Source: Pseudomonadota bacterium (GTDB taxonomy: Bacteria > Pseudomonadota > Alphaproteobacteria > Caulobacterales > Caulobacteraceae). From it: DNA of 50,459 bases. Made by a program: the position numbers and the translations under genes. This document shows, in pieces, positions 16,931-25,540 of the stretch; the stretch's first letter is position 1; every line of letters starts with the position of its first letter. The notes under the pieces are model-generated. The model saw nothing but the letters and a program-made list of their open reading frames with translations, was not told where the DNA came from and searched no databases. Location: the NCBI GenBank assembly GCA_963205025.1, contig CAUJHO010000068.1, forward strand, positions 1 to 50,459. The letters are read 5' to 3'.

Positions 16931-19006
16931 TCACCAAACCTCGACCCGATCCGGTTCGGCCAGGTACAGCGCCTGGCCCGGCTGGACGTCGAAGGCCGCA
17001 TACCACGGGTCCTGGTTGCGAACCGTGCGGGCCCGCCAGGGTCCGGGCGCATGAACCCCCGTCAGCACGGCATTGCGCAACGCCGGATCGCGATATTTCG
17101 CCCGCCAGACCTGGGCAAAGCCGAGATAGAACCTCTGATCGCCGGTAAAGCCTTCCAGCACCGGGGCCTCCCCCCCCGTCAGCGAAAGGCGGTAGGCGTC
17201 ATAGGCCGTGGCCAGGCCCGCCACGTCCGCGATATTCTCGCCCAGTTCCAGCGTCCCGTTCAGGTGCACCCCCGGCAGGGCCTCATAGGCGTCGAACTGG
17301 GCCGCCAGGGCCCGGCCCGCCGCCTCGAACCGCGCCAGGTCCTCGGGCGTCCACCAGTTCCGCAGGCGTCCGGTCTCATCGAACAACGCCCCGGTCGAAT
17401 CGAAGCTGTGGGTGATTTCATGTCCGATCACCACCCCGATGCCGCCATAGTTGATCGCGGCGTCGGCCGCCTCGTCGAAGAACGGGGCCTCAAGGATGGC
17501 TGCAGGGAAGATCAGGCGATTCTCCAGCGGCACATTCAGCGCGTTGACCGTCTGGGGCAGCATGTACCATTCGTCGTGGGTCACCGGCCGCGACAGCTTG
17601 GCGATGTTACGCTGATACTCGAACAGGCCGGCGCGCTGGACGTTGCCCCAGGCCTGATCCGGTCGGACCTCCAGGGCGCTGTAGTCGCGCCAGGCGTCGG
17701 GATAGCCGATGGAGACGTCCAGCGTTTCCAGCTTGCGCCGAGCCGCCGCCCGCGTCTGGTCGGACATCCAGTCCAGATTGTCGATCCGGTGCCCGAAGGC
17801 CGTCATCAGATTGGCAACCAGAGCCTGCATCGCGGTCCTGGCATTGTCGGAGAAATGGCGCTCGACGTAGATCTGGCCGACCGCCTCGCCCAGGGCGGCG
17901 TTGACGGCATCGACACCCCGCCGCCAGCGCGGGGCCTGTTCAGGCGTGCCCGACAGGGTCGAGCCGTAGAAGCTGAAATGCTCTTGGTCGAACGCGCGTG
18001 GCAGATAGGGCGAGGCCCGATCCAGGGCGTGGAAGGTCAGATAGTCCTTCCAGATGTCCAACGCCTGCGACCCTACCAGCGCCGCGATCCCGGTGATCGC
18101 CGCCGGCTGCCAGACCACAAAGCTGCCCTGCTGGCTCAGGCCTGCCCCATCGCGCCACGCCGTCCAGTCGATCCCGGGCGCACGGGCGTCGAAATCCGCC
18201 TGGCTCCAGTGGTTGTTGCCGGCCCGCACATCATTGGTCTGTTCGGCGGTTGCATGGACCCCGGCGATGGCCGTCTCCAGCGCCAGGATGGCACCAGCCT
18301 TGGCCTCCGGGTCAGCGATCTGGGCCAGGGTCAGCACCTGGACGATATGGGCCCGGTACGACTGGCGCATGGCCGCCATGTCGCCGCCGTCCAGATAGAA
18401 GGCGCGATCCGGCATCCCCAGGCCGCCCTGCACCAGATACGGCGCATTGCGGCTCGGCTCGTCGAAGTCCTGGCTGACCCACAGACCGAACAGCCGGTCC
18501 GTATAGAAGTTCGTGGCGTTCAAGAGATCGACATCAGCCCTGAGCGTCAGCCCGAGCGCCCGCGACAGGCCGCTGGTGTCGCGGATCGCCGCAATGGCCG
18601 CCAGTTCGTCGCGCACCGGCGTCAGTCCGGCCGCCTCGATGGCGTTCTCATTCATGAAGGCCGTATAGAAGTCGCCGATCTTGCGACGGTCACCCTCGGC
18701 CTGATTGTCGGCAGCGGCCTCTTCGATGATGACCTTGGTGCGCTCATCGGCCTGGATGGCCAGGCGCGTGAAGCTGTTGAAGCTAGACCGATCCGCCGGG
18801 ATTTCCGTGGTCCGCGCCCAGGTGCCGTTGGCATAGCCGAAGAAGTCATCGCCCGGCGCGACCGACCGGTCCATGCCCGCCGTGTCCAGGCCGAAGGTTC
18901 CGAACACCGGCGTCGTACGGGCTGGGGCACCGCCCCCCTGTTGGCTACAGGCCGCAGAGACCAGCGCAAAGGCCGGAGCGGACATCAGAAAGGCGCGACG
19001 GTTCAT
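16931..19006 (-). CDS. M13 (neprilysin/PepO-type) zinc metallopeptidase, Tat-type lipoprotein
   Basis: A 691-residue M13 peptidase. Zinc site: HEITH with H529, E530 and H533; the third ligand is E590 in ENIADVAG. The substrate-positioning [14 protein letters not shown] block (488-501) and the C-terminal VRNQDPW are family features. The signal is [13 protein letters not shown], an RRxFL twin-arginine motif, leading to the lipobox SAAC with C20. It therefore looks like a Tat-exported lipoprotein, encoded 88 bp upstream of tatA. It should cleave oligopeptides in the periplasm. ATG start preceded by GGAG. Confidence 0.94.
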   Translation of the reverse strand: MNRRAFLMSAPAFALVSAACSQQGGGAPARTTPVFGTFGLDTAGMDRSVAPGDDFFGYANGTWARTTEIPADRSSFNSFTRLAIQADERTKVIIEEAAADNQAEGDRRKIGDFYTAFMNENAIEAAGLTPVRDELAAIAAIRDTSGLSRALGLTLRADVDLLNATNFYTDRLFGLWVSQDFDEPSRNAPYLVQGGLGMPDRAFYLDGGDMAAMRQSYRAHIVQVLTLAQIADPEAKAGAILALETAIAGVHATAEQTNDVRAGNNHWSQADFDARAPGIDWTAWRDGAGLSQQGSFVVWQPAAITGIAALVGSQALDIWKDYLTFHALDRASPYLPRAFDQEHFSFYGSTLSGTPEQAPRWRRGVDAVNAALGEAVGQIYVERHFSDNARTAMQALVANLMTAFGHRIDNLDWMSDQTRAAARRKLETLDVSIGYPDAWRDYSALEVRPDQAWGNVQRAGLFEYQRNIAKLSRPVTHDEWYMLPQTVNALNVPLENRLIFPAAILEAPFFDEAADAAINYGGIGVVIGHEITHSFDSTGALFDETGRLRNWWTPEDLARFEAAGRALAAQFDAYEALPGVHLNGTLELGENIADVAGLATAYDAYRLSLTGGEAPVLEGFTGDQRFYLGFAQVWRAKYRDPALRNAVLTGVHAPGPWRARTVRNQDPWYAAFDVQPGQALYLAEPDRVEVW

Positions 19007-19070
19007 GACAGGTCTCCGATCCCGACCACACTAACCCCAATGCGTGCCGAGAACTCGGCGTTTCTGAAAA

Positions 19071-19495
19071 TTATTTGCCTTCAGATTGTGTGCAGCGACT
19101 GTCGGCCTGATTTTGATGCGCCAGGTATTCAGACATCGGGTTCAGGCCGAGGTATGCCCTTCGTGCCGCAAGCATCCGGGGGGCTTCGACGTTTGTCGGC
19201 ATGACATACCGCCCCCCTCACAAGCCGTGCCTTGCGTGGCGTAGCGTTGGGGCCTGCCGTCCATCAGCGCGGTGCGGTCCCGGAGACGGGCGTACTGACT
19301 GCCATTCAGCTCATCGGTCCCGACCCGTGGCTCCATCCGGCTCAGGACATCGCGCATGAGGTCGAGGTCTCCAGAATGCTGAACCACCGAGTAGGCAGCC
19401 TCCGACGCAGACCGGCCGAACTGCGAAATCGGAAACCACCCCTCATGGCCCGACAGTATCTCGCGGATTCGGGCGGTGACAGGCGGAATTAAGAC
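19071..19495 (-). pseudogene. Broken DUF6624-family gene (5' truncated, one frameshift)
   Basis: The minus strand carries a decayed coding sequence in two frames. Frame one, from just after a TAG at 19496-19498, reads TARIREILSGHEGWFPISQFG, then VVQHSGDLDLM, then YARLRDRTALMDGRPQRYATQ, which fits the conserved body of DUF6624. The frame then changes at a run of six G; adding one G restores RYVMPTNVEAP and LAARRAYLGLNPMSEYL, the expected C-terminus, ending at TAA (19071-19073). No start codon precedes the first part, and the 5' end abuts the scpB stop at 19501. It is either a relic or a sequencing error on top of a truncation. Family name from memory. Confidence 0.7.
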
Positions 19496-19500
19496 CTACC

Positions 19501-20163
19501 TCACCCCTCGTCCTCGGTGACGAAGTCCTGGGCAAACTCCGGCGTGTCGTCGCCGTCCTCGATGGGGTCCAGGTCCTCATCGCCGGCACGCGACGGATCG
19601 GGCGTCATGAAGTCTGCCGGCAACGACAGGTCCAGCAGGCCCGCCGCCCGCATATCCGCAGCCCCCGGCAGGTCGGCCAGATGCGCCAGGCCAAAATGCT
19701 CCAGGAAATGCTCGGTCGTGCCATAGGTCACCGGTCGCCCCGGCGTCCGCCGGCGTCCGCGCAACCGCACCATTCCCATTTCCAGCAACAGATCCAGCGT
19801 CCCCTTGGACAGGCTGACGCCGCGCACGCTTTCGATTTCGGCGCGCGTCGTGGGCTGGTGGTAGGCGATGATGGCCAGGGTCTCCAACGCAGCCTTGGAC
19901 AGCTTACGCGGCTCCTCGCGCTGTTCCGTCATCATGAAGGACAGGTCCTGGGCCGTGCGGAACGCCCAGCGGTCGGCCACGCAGACCAGCTCGACCCCCC
20001 GCCCCGCAAAGCGCGCGCGCAAGCCCGCGATGGCCTGGCCAGCATCGGCACCTTCGGGCAGTCGTCGCGCGATTTCCGCCAGGGTCAGGGGCCCGGCGGC
20101 GGCGAACAGCAGGGCCTCGACCCGGCGCTCGATCTCGGCCTCATCGGGAGCAAAGATGGTCAA
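19501..20163 (-). CDS. scpB: Segregation and condensation protein ScpB
   Basis: A kleisin-associated winged-helix subunit of the SMC-ScpAB condensin, 220 residues. Two winged-helix domains are visible, with IERRVEALLFAAAGPLTLAEIARRLP at the start and LSKAALETLAIIAYHQPTTRAEIESVRGV (88-116) opening the second; RGRRRTPGRPVTYGTTEHFLEHFGL closes it. An acidic tail follows (about 185-220). ATG start overlaps the scpA stop by 4 bp, so dosage is coupled. Confidence 0.96.
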   Translation of the reverse strand: MTIFAPDEAEIERRVEALLFAAAGPLTLAEIARRLPEGADAGQAIAGLRARFAGRGVELVCVADRWAFRTAQDLSFMMTEQREEPRKLSKAALETLAIIAYHQPTTRAEIESVRGVSLSKGTLDLLLEMGMVRLRGRRRTPGRPVTYGTTEHFLEHFGLAHLADLPGAADMRAAGLLDLSLPADFMTPDPSRAGDEDLDPIEDGDDTPEFAQDFVTEDEG

Positions 20164-20981
20164 GCTTCAGACTCCAGAACCAGGGCATCCCGGCGCGACT
20201 TCACGAACAGCGGATCGAACGCCTCCAGCTGTCTGGCGCTCAGGCGGCCTTCCTTGACCAGTTCCAGGCTCGCCGACAGGGTCGAGGCCAGATAGGACGC
20301 CCCCGTCGGCCCTTCGCCGTCGCGCCCGTGCGGCGCCACCGCTGTCAACTCGGTCCAGGCCGACAGCCGCGGCAGTTGCTTCAGCATCCAGTCGCGCGCC
20401 TCTTCCAGCGCGAAGGCCTCGACCCGTTGGGTCGGATTATAGTGCCGTTCGGCCTCGCGCCGCCGCTGCGACACATAGGCCCCCATCAGGTCGTACAGGT
20501 TCGCATCCAGCCGGTTCGACGGAATGACCTGAATGGCTTCCGGGTCACCGCGCCCGAACACATCGCGGTTCAGCACCGGGCCCGAGGTCAGGGCCTCGAC
20601 GGCCTTTCGCATGGCCTCCAGCTTCATCAGCCGGAACGCCAGGGCCTGGGCCATGACCTCGGCGGGCACCTCGTCGTCGCCCTTCTTCTCCGGCTTGGGC
20701 AACAGCAGCCGCGACTTCAGATAGGCCAGCCACGACGCCATCACCAGATAGTCCGCCGCCAGGGCGAAGTTGCGCCGCCGCGCCTCATGGACAAAGGCCA
20801 GATACTGCTCCGCCAGGCGCGTGATCGACAGCTTCAGCAGATCCACCTTCTGCGTCCGTGCCAGCGCCAGCAGCACATGCAGCGGCCCTTCGAACCCGTC
20901 CAGGTCCACGACGAAGGCCTCGCCCGCGTCAACAATGTCGGCGGCCGAGAAATCGAGATTAGGCTGGAAGGCGTCGGTCAT
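20160..20981 (-). CDS. scpA: Segregation and condensation protein ScpA (kleisin)
   Basis: A 273-residue kleisin that bridges SMC heads in chromosome condensation and segregation. The family opening FEGPLHVLLALARTQKVDLLKLSITRLAEQYL is at residues 29-60, then YLVMASWLAYLKSRLLLP. The C-terminal winged helix ends in the VTFLALLEL-equivalent STLSASLELVKEGRLSARQ region. The start at 20981 overlaps the nagZ stop by 4 bp; a longer in-frame reading lies inside nagZ. Cytoplasmic. Confidence 0.95.
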   Translation of the reverse strand: MTDAFQPNLDFSAADIVDAGEAFVVDLDGFEGPLHVLLALARTQKVDLLKLSITRLAEQYLAFVHEARRRNFALAADYLVMASWLAYLKSRLLLPKPEKKGDDEVPAEVMAQALAFRLMKLEAMRKAVEALTSGPVLNRDVFGRGDPEAIQVIPSNRLDANLYDLMGAYVSQRRREAERHYNPTQRVEAFALEEARDWMLKQLPRLSAWTELTAVAPHGRDGEGPTGASYLASTLSASLELVKEGRLSARQLEAFDPLFVKSRRDALVLESEA

Positions 20982-22027
20982 GGGGCTTCTCCAACGGCAG
21001 GCCCCAGGGCGGCACCCAGCTTGCCGGCCATCAAAGCGGCGAACCGCGCACGCGCCTCGACCTCGTCCAGCGGCTCGGGCGTCCTGACAATACGGGCGAG
21101 CGCCGCTGCGGCGCGCGTCCCGGCCTTGCCACGCAACGGCCCGACGCCCTCGGCCACTTCGGTCATCTCGGCCAGATCGCCGTTGCAATGCAGGACGACG
21201 TCGCAGCCCGCCTTCAGCGACCGTTCCGCCCGCTCGGTGAATGAGCCCGACAGGGCCTTCATCGACAGGTCGTCCGTCATGATCAGCCCGTCGAAGCCGA
21301 GGCTCTCGCGCATCAGCCGGATGGCCTTCCTCGACGTCGTCGCCGGGTTCCTGCGGTCGATGGCCGGATAGACGACATGGGCGGTCATCGCCATGGGCAT
21401 GTCCGACAGCGCCCGGAACGGCAGAAAGTCCCAGGCTTCCAGTGTTTCCAGATCAGCGTCGACCACCGGCAGTTCGTGGTGGCTGTCGGCGAAGGCCCGA
21501 CCGTGGCCAGGTATATGCTTGATCACCGGCAGGACGCCGCCGGCCATCAGACCCTCGGCCTTGGCCCGCGCCAGCTGGGCCACCGTCGCGGGGTCGGCCG
21601 CATAGGCCCGGTCTCCGATAATGTCATGGGCACCGGAAACGGGCGTATCGGCGACCGGCGCGCAATCCACATTGATGCCGACCGCCTTCAGGTCCGCCGC
21701 CATCAGCCGGCCGCCCAGCCGCGCCAGCTCGCGGTCGCCCAGCGGATCGTTCGTCGCCCCACGATAGGCCCCGCCCGGCGGATACTTCGGCCAGTGCGGC
21801 GGTCCCATGCGCTGGACCCGCCCGCCTTCCTGATCAATCAGGATGGGGGCGTCGCGACCGACTGCTTCGCGCAAATCCGCTGTCAAGGCAGACAGTTGAT
21901 CTGAATTTTGGACATTCCGCTTGAATAGAATGAAGCCCCAGGGCGACGCCTGGCGATAGAAGGCGCGCTCCGCCTCGGTCAGGTGGTGGCCCGCACAGCC
22001 ATAGATCGCCGCCGAGGGTGCGCTCAC
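20978..22027 (-). CDS. nagZ: Beta-N-acetylhexosaminidase NagZ (glycoside hydrolase 3)
   Basis: Removes N-acetylglucosamine from anhydro-muropeptides in cell-wall recycling; 349 residues, a single GH3 barrel. Motifs: GFILFKRNV (31-39), IDQEGGRVQR (64-73), KHIPGHG (170-176) and DSHHELP (181-187), which carries the Asp/His dyad loop, and the nucleophile Asp in MTDDLSM (252 or 253). No signal peptide, so cytoplasmic. I chose the GTG at 22027, which makes a GTGA overlap with the SPOR gene stop; a TTG four codons earlier is the alternative. The order SPOR-nagZ-scpA-scpB links wall recycling with segregation genes. Confidence 0.95.
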   Translation of the reverse strand: MSAPSAAIYGCAGHHLTEAERAFYRQASPWGFILFKRNVQNSDQLSALTADLREAVGRDAPILIDQEGGRVQRMGPPHWPKYPPGGAYRGATNDPLGDRELARLGGRLMAADLKAVGINVDCAPVADTPVSGAHDIIGDRAYAADPATVAQLARAKAEGLMAGGVLPVIKHIPGHGRAFADSHHELPVVDADLETLEAWDFLPFRALSDMPMAMTAHVVYPAIDRRNPATTSRKAIRLMRESLGFDGLIMTDDLSMKALSGSFTERAERSLKAGCDVVLHCNGDLAEMTEVAEGVGPLRGKAGTRAAAALARIVRTPEPLDEVEARARFAALMAGKLGAALGPAVGEAP

Positions 22028-22761
22028 TGAACCAGGCAATCCCGTCCCGCCGCCCGCAGGGCTCCGCAGAAGGCTCGCGCTTCCTGGGCCGAAAAGCCCT
22101 GGACGGTGGTGCGATAGACGGTGCGGCCGTCCGAGGTCGTCACCCGCTGGATTCCCCGCGTGCGTCCCGAGGCGAACTGCGGGAAGGCGGCGGCGACGTC
22201 GGCATAGGCGCGCTCGGCCGCCTGCTCGGTCGAGAAGGCTCCGATCTGGACCGCCGAGCCACCCCCCGCCGCGGCCGGCGGCTGAGTTTGGGGTCGCGCC
22301 GGCGGCGGCGTCGGGCGCGGTTCGATCGGCGTCGGCGTTTCGGCGCGCGGGGGCGTGGTCGGGGCGACCGGCCGCGTCTCATTGGTCAAGGGCGGCGGAC
22401 GCTGGCCGGGGGCCTCAGGCGGCGGCGGGGCCGCAAGCTGTTCATCCAGAGGATCAAAGACGTCGATCTGGGCCTCGCCGGCCTCCGTCCGCGCCGGTTC
22501 CGGGGCCGTCGTGGCGACGCCCTCGGCACCCTCGATCACCGGCGGCGTCGCGCCCGGATCGCGCACCCCGGCGCGGTAGAACAGGACCACGGCGATGATC
22601 AGGATCAGCAGGACCCCGGCCGAGATCATCAGGGTCAGCGGCAGGGGCGGACGTCCGCCTCCGTGACCGCGCGCATCGAACCCGGACCGGTCGAACGGCA
22701 GATCGTCATCGTTACGGGGCGTATAGGGGCCACGCTCGGGATCGGGCCGTTCATAGGACAT
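22024..22761 (-). CDS. SPOR-domain membrane protein
   Basis: A 245-residue bitopic protein. A polar N-terminal cytoplasmic part (1-39) precedes one helix (PLTLMISAGVLLILIIAVVLF, about 41-61). A long Pro/Thr/Ala-rich periplasmic linker follows (about 66-165), then a C-terminal SPOR domain (AVQIGAFSTEQAAERAYADV to the end) of the kind that binds denuded septal peptidoglycan. Such proteins localise to the division site. The SPOR domain contains two Cys (near 233 and 242). It is followed in the operon by nagZ. Specific role unknown. Confidence 0.9.
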   Translation of the reverse strand: MSYERPDPERGPYTPRNDDDLPFDRSGFDARGHGGGRPPLPLTLMISAGVLLILIIAVVLFYRAGVRDPGATPPVIEGAEGVATTAPEPARTEAGEAQIDVFDPLDEQLAAPPPPEAPGQRPPPLTNETRPVAPTTPPRAETPTPIEPRPTPPPARPQTQPPAAAGGGSAVQIGAFSTEQAAERAYADVAAAFPQFASGRTRGIQRVTTSDGRTVYRTTVQGFSAQEARAFCGALRAAGRDCLVQ

Positions 22762-22840
22762 CGGGTCACCTCATATCTTCGTTCGCCGACGAATCGCAGA
22801 CGAACCCATCAAGTCTAGCCCAACCCCCGCTGCTTCCGAA

Positions 22841-24007
22841 TCACAACTCGCCGTCATCCACAAGTCCGAACAGCCGCCGACGCTCCTCAAAGGCGAACAG
22901 ATCGGTCATGCCGGCGATGTAATCGCACACCGCCCGCGCCCGACGCGCCTCCCCGCCGGCGCGGGCGCGGCCCGCCCATTCGGCCGGCATCTCATCGGCC
23001 TGAACCAGATACAGACCAAACAGCTGATCGATGGTGCGCGCGGCGCGTTCGCGCATCTGGTTGATCCGGTCGTGCCGGTACATTCGCTCGAACAGAAAGG
23101 CACGCAGCCGGCCCAGATCCTGGATCATGGCGTCAGAGAACTGCACCATGGCCCGCCCGGCGGTCCGTGCATCCTCGGGCGTCTCGACGCCATCGGCGAC
23201 CAGCCGCCGTGTCGTCTCGGCCAGGATGTCGCCGATCATCACCCCGATCATGCGCCGGACCGTCTCGATCCCGGCCATGCGCGCATCGACATCCGGCCAG
23301 TCGGCCCGCACGCCCTGAAGGATCGGACCGACCAGCGGCACCGCCTCCAGGTCTTCCAGCCCGAACAGGCCTGCCTGAAGTCCGTCATCGACGTCGTGGT
23401 TGTTATAGGCGATGTCGTCCGCCACCGCCGCCACCTGGGCCTCCAGCGAGGCGAAGGTGGACGGCCTGAGATCCCAAACCTCCTGATACTCCCTGATCGC
23501 CCGCCAGGCCGGCTCGTCCAGCCGGTGGTCGATGGGGCCATTGTGCTTGATCACCCCCTCCAGCGTCTCCCAGCTCAGGTTCAGTCCTTCGAACGCCGGA
23601 TACCGGTGCTCCAGCCGCGTCACGATGCGGAACGTCTGGACGTTGTGATCAAACCCGGCCCACGGCTCCATCAGGGCCTTCAACTGGTCCTCGCCGGCGT
23701 GGCCGAACGGCGGATGGCCCAGATCGTGGGCCAGGGCGATCACCTCGGCCAGGTCCTGATCGAGCGACAAGGCCGTCGCCAGCGAGCGGGCGATCTGGGC
23801 CACCTCCAGACTGTGCGTCAGGCGCGTGCGATAGTGGTCGCCCTCATGGGCGATGAACACCTGCGTCTTGCCCTTCAGCCGCCGAAACGGCGTGCAGTGA
23901 ATGATCCGGTCGCGGTCCCGCGCAAAGGCCGTCCGCATGGCCGACGGCGGCTCGGGAAACAGTCGCCCCAGGCTGGCCGTCGGGTCGCTGGCATAGGGAG
24001 CGATCAC
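22841..24007 (-). CDS. dgt: Deoxyguanosinetriphosphate triphosphohydrolase-like HD protein
   Basis: A 388-residue dNTPase of the HD superfamily, hydrolysing dNTPs to deoxynucleoside and triphosphate. Ligands: H65 in [11 protein letters not shown]94-D95 in [14 protein letters not shown], and D197/D198 in [15 protein letters not shown]. The family opening is [19 protein letters not shown] chose the GTG at 24007, which gives exactly this start. An ATG at 24073 would add 22 residues encoded by a palindromic repeat and has a slightly better ribosome site, so the start is unsettled. It is divergent from erpA. Confidence 0.9.
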   Translation of the reverse strand: MIAPYASDPTASLGRLFPEPPSAMRTAFARDRDRIIHCTPFRRLKGKTQVFIAHEGDHYRTRLTHSLEVAQIARSLATALSLDQDLAEVIALAHDLGHPPFGHAGEDQLKALMEPWAGFDHNVQTFRIVTRLEHRYPAFEGLNLSWETLEGVIKHNGPIDHRLDEPAWRAIREYQEVWDLRPSTFASLEAQVAAVADDIAYNNHDVDDGLQAGLFGLEDLEAVPLVGPILQGVRADWPDVDARMAGIETVRRMIGVMIGDILAETTRRLVADGVETPEDARTAGRAMVQFSDAMIQDLGRLRAFLFERMYRHDRINQMRERAARTIDQLFGLYLVQADEMPAEWAGRARAGGEARRARAVCDYIAGMTDLFAFEERRRLFGLVDDGEL

Positions 24008-24025
24008 TGAATTAGCATCGCGCCC

Positions 24026-24044
24026 TTCTCCCCTCGGGGGAGAA
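24026..24044. repeat. Perfect palindrome TTCTCCCC-TCG-GGGGAGAA
   Basis: Arms of 8 bp around 3 nt. Similar CTCCCC/GGGGAG palindromes occur as dispersed REP-like elements in many GC-rich genomes. It lies between the divergent dgt and erpA genes, or inside the N-terminus of dgt if the earlier start is used. Confidence 0.6.
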
Positions 24045-24122
24045 CGAAACACCGCTTCATTGAAAGCACCCATGGCCTGCGCCCTTTGAAGTCGCTGCAA
24101 CGCCCCTCATATAGACCTGGCC

Positions 24123-24455
24123 ATGAGCCTGAAACCCGTCACCCTCGCCGAAAGCGCCGCCCGCCGGCTCGCCGACCTGTCAAAGGCCGAGGGCAAGCCC
24201 CTGATGCTGCGCGTCGCCGTCGACGGCGGCGGCTGTTCGGGCTTCCAGTACCGGCTGGATCTGGTCGAGGCCGCCGAACCGGACGACCACCGCATCGAAC
24301 ACAACGGCCAGACCGCCCTGGTCGACGATGTGTCGATGCCCTTCCTGGCCGGCTCGGAGATCCAGTTCGTCGACGAGCTGCTCGGGGCCCAGTTCAAGAT
24401 CGTCAACCCGAACGCCGTCGCCAACTGCGGCTGTGGCGTCAGCTTCTCGATCTGA
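24123..24455 (+). CDS. erpA: Iron-sulfur cluster insertion protein ErpA (A-type carrier)
   Basis: A 110-residue A-type carrier that delivers Fe-S clusters to apoproteins. The three ligand cysteines are C38 in GGGCSGFQY, and C102 and C104 in NCGCGVSFSI. It could serve the Fe-S subunits of complex I encoded further along, though that is only inference. No clear Shine-Dalgarno is present. TTGAAGT (24086-24092) followed by CATATAGA (24108-24115) is a weak promoter candidate whose start would fall close to the ATG, so a short-leader or leaderless message is possible. Divergent from dgt. Confidence 0.92.
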   Translation: MSLKPVTLAESAARRLADLSKAEGKPLMLRVAVDGGGCSGFQYRLDLVEAAEPDDHRIEHNGQTALVDDVSMPFLAGSEIQFVDELLGAQFKIVNPNAVANCGCGVSFSI

Positions 24456-24471
24456 TCGCCTCGCTCGCCCT

Positions 24472-24487
24472 GCGGGCCCCGGCCCGC
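24472..24487 (+). terminator. GC hairpin after erpA
   Basis: GCGGGCC (24472-24478), CC, GGCCCGC (24481-24487) is a perfect inverted repeat starting 16 bp after the erpA stop. There is no U-tract, so its role as a terminator is uncertain. Confidence 0.35.
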
Positions 24488-24751
24488 TAAGCGGAACGCG
24501 AAGCGCTCGGGCGGGAGGTGGTGGCTTGGCGGCGCGCCATCCGAGCCGCCTTCCCCACAAAGGAATTACCCAACTTCTGGAATTCGAACGCTTTCAACGC
24601 CCCTTCGACGCAGCCGACTATCGTGCTCCGAAACCGCGTTAGGCTTCCGGCGTTCTTCGCTTTGCCGAGGAGGGCCCCGTTGCCTGATCCCGAATGTCTG
24701 GACGGTCTGGACGCTTCGGACGGTGTTTTTCGGGCCGTCGTCGAGCCATGA

Positions 24752-24796
24752 TTAGTGCACCTAATGCACCTAGTGCACTTAGTGCACCCTATTCAC
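24752..24796. repeat. 9-bp tandem repeat (YTARTGCAC)n
   Basis: Consecutive 9-mers TTAGTGCAC, CTAATGCAC, CTAGTGCAC, TTAGTGCAC, then the degenerate CCTATTCAC, followed by CGTGCAC. Each good unit carries GTGCAC or ATGCAC. It lies about 43-87 bp beyond the lolD stop in non-coding DNA. Confidence 0.75.
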
Positions 24797-24838
24797 CGTG
24801 CACTATTCCTGAGGCCCCCGGCCCCGGGCCGAGGCCGG

Positions 24839-25540
24839 TCAGTACGCCTTGCTCTGCGCCGCCCGCTCTTCCAGATGCCCGTCCTTCAGCGCAAACACCC
24901 GGTCCATATGACCCGCCAGCTCCATATTGTGGGTCGCGATCAGCGCCCCCACGCCGGTCTCGCGCACCAGATCGTGCAGGGCCTGAAACACCGCCTGGCT
25001 GGTGGTCGGGTCAAGGTTGCCCGTCGGTTCATCGGCCAGCAACAGACGCGGGCTGTTGGCCAGGGCCCGCGCGATGGCCACGCGCTGCTGTTCGCCGCCC
25101 GACAGCTGGCCAGGCTGGTGGGTCAGGCGCTCGGCCAGGCCCAGCCGTCCCAGCATCTCCGACGCCCGGTCGCGCGCGGCCGTCTGGCTCAGGCCGGCCA
25201 TTCGCATCGGCAGGGCGACATTATCACGCGCATCAAATTCAGGCATCAAATGATGGAATTGATAGACGAAACCGATCTTGGCCAGCCGCAACCGGGTCCG
25301 GCCCCGCTCGTCCAGCGAGCCGACGTCCTCGCCGTCAATCAGAATGGTGCCGCCATCGGGCCGTTCCAGCAGACCAGCCGCATGCAGCAGGCTCGACTTG
25401 CCCGATCCGGACGGGCCGATCAGGCCGACGACCTCACCCGGCATGACCTGGACATCGGCCCCTTTCAGGACCTCCAGCGTCCGGTCGCCGGTGACATAGG
25501 TGCGGCAAAGGCCCCGCACATCCAGCAGCGGCTCACTCAT
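24839..25540 (-). CDS. lolD: Lipoprotein-releasing ABC transporter ATPase LolD
   Basis: The ATPase that powers extraction of outer-membrane lipoproteins from the inner membrane to LolA; 233 residues. Walker A GPSGSGKS at 42-49, signature LSGGEQQ at 146-152, Walker B LLLADE at 167-171 extended by PTGNLD. The LolD-type [12 protein letters not shown] block (96-107) is present. Its start lies inside the end of lolC (8-bp overlap), so the two are coupled. Confidence 0.95.
   Translation of the reverse strand: MSEPLLDVRGLCRTYVTGDRTLEVLKGADVQVMPGEVVGLIGPSGSGKSSLLHAAGLLERPDGGTILIDGEDVGSLDERGRTRLRLAKIGFVYQFHHLMPEFDARDNVALPMRMAGLSQTAARDRASEMLGRLGLAERLTHQPGQLSGGEQQRVAIARALANSPRLLLADEPTGNLDPTTSQAVFQALHDLVRETGVGALIATHNMELAGHMDRVFALKDGHLEERAAQSKAY

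Larger units (their letters stand above)
24456..24838. other. 383-bp gene-free convergent gap
   Basis: Lies between the ends of erpA (plus) and lolD (minus). I see no credible gene: the open frames are continuations or shadows with atypical composition. It holds a short hairpin at 24472-24487, a 9-bp tandem repeat at 24752-24796, and a GC-rich dyad CGGCC/GGCCG near 24819-24832 that could end the lolD transcript. Confidence 0.6.

Noticed and set aside
17051..19204. Very long open frame (717 codons) on the plus strand opposite the M13 peptidase
   Set aside because: It mirrors a gene with complete catalytic motifs. High GC at third positions leaves antisense frames open; the product is compositionally odd (rich in Arg, Gly, Asp, His) with no domain.
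24518..24751. 77-codon plus-strand frame in the erpA-lolD gap
   Set aside because: No ribosome-binding site, no recognisable motif and atypical codon use; treated as non-coding.
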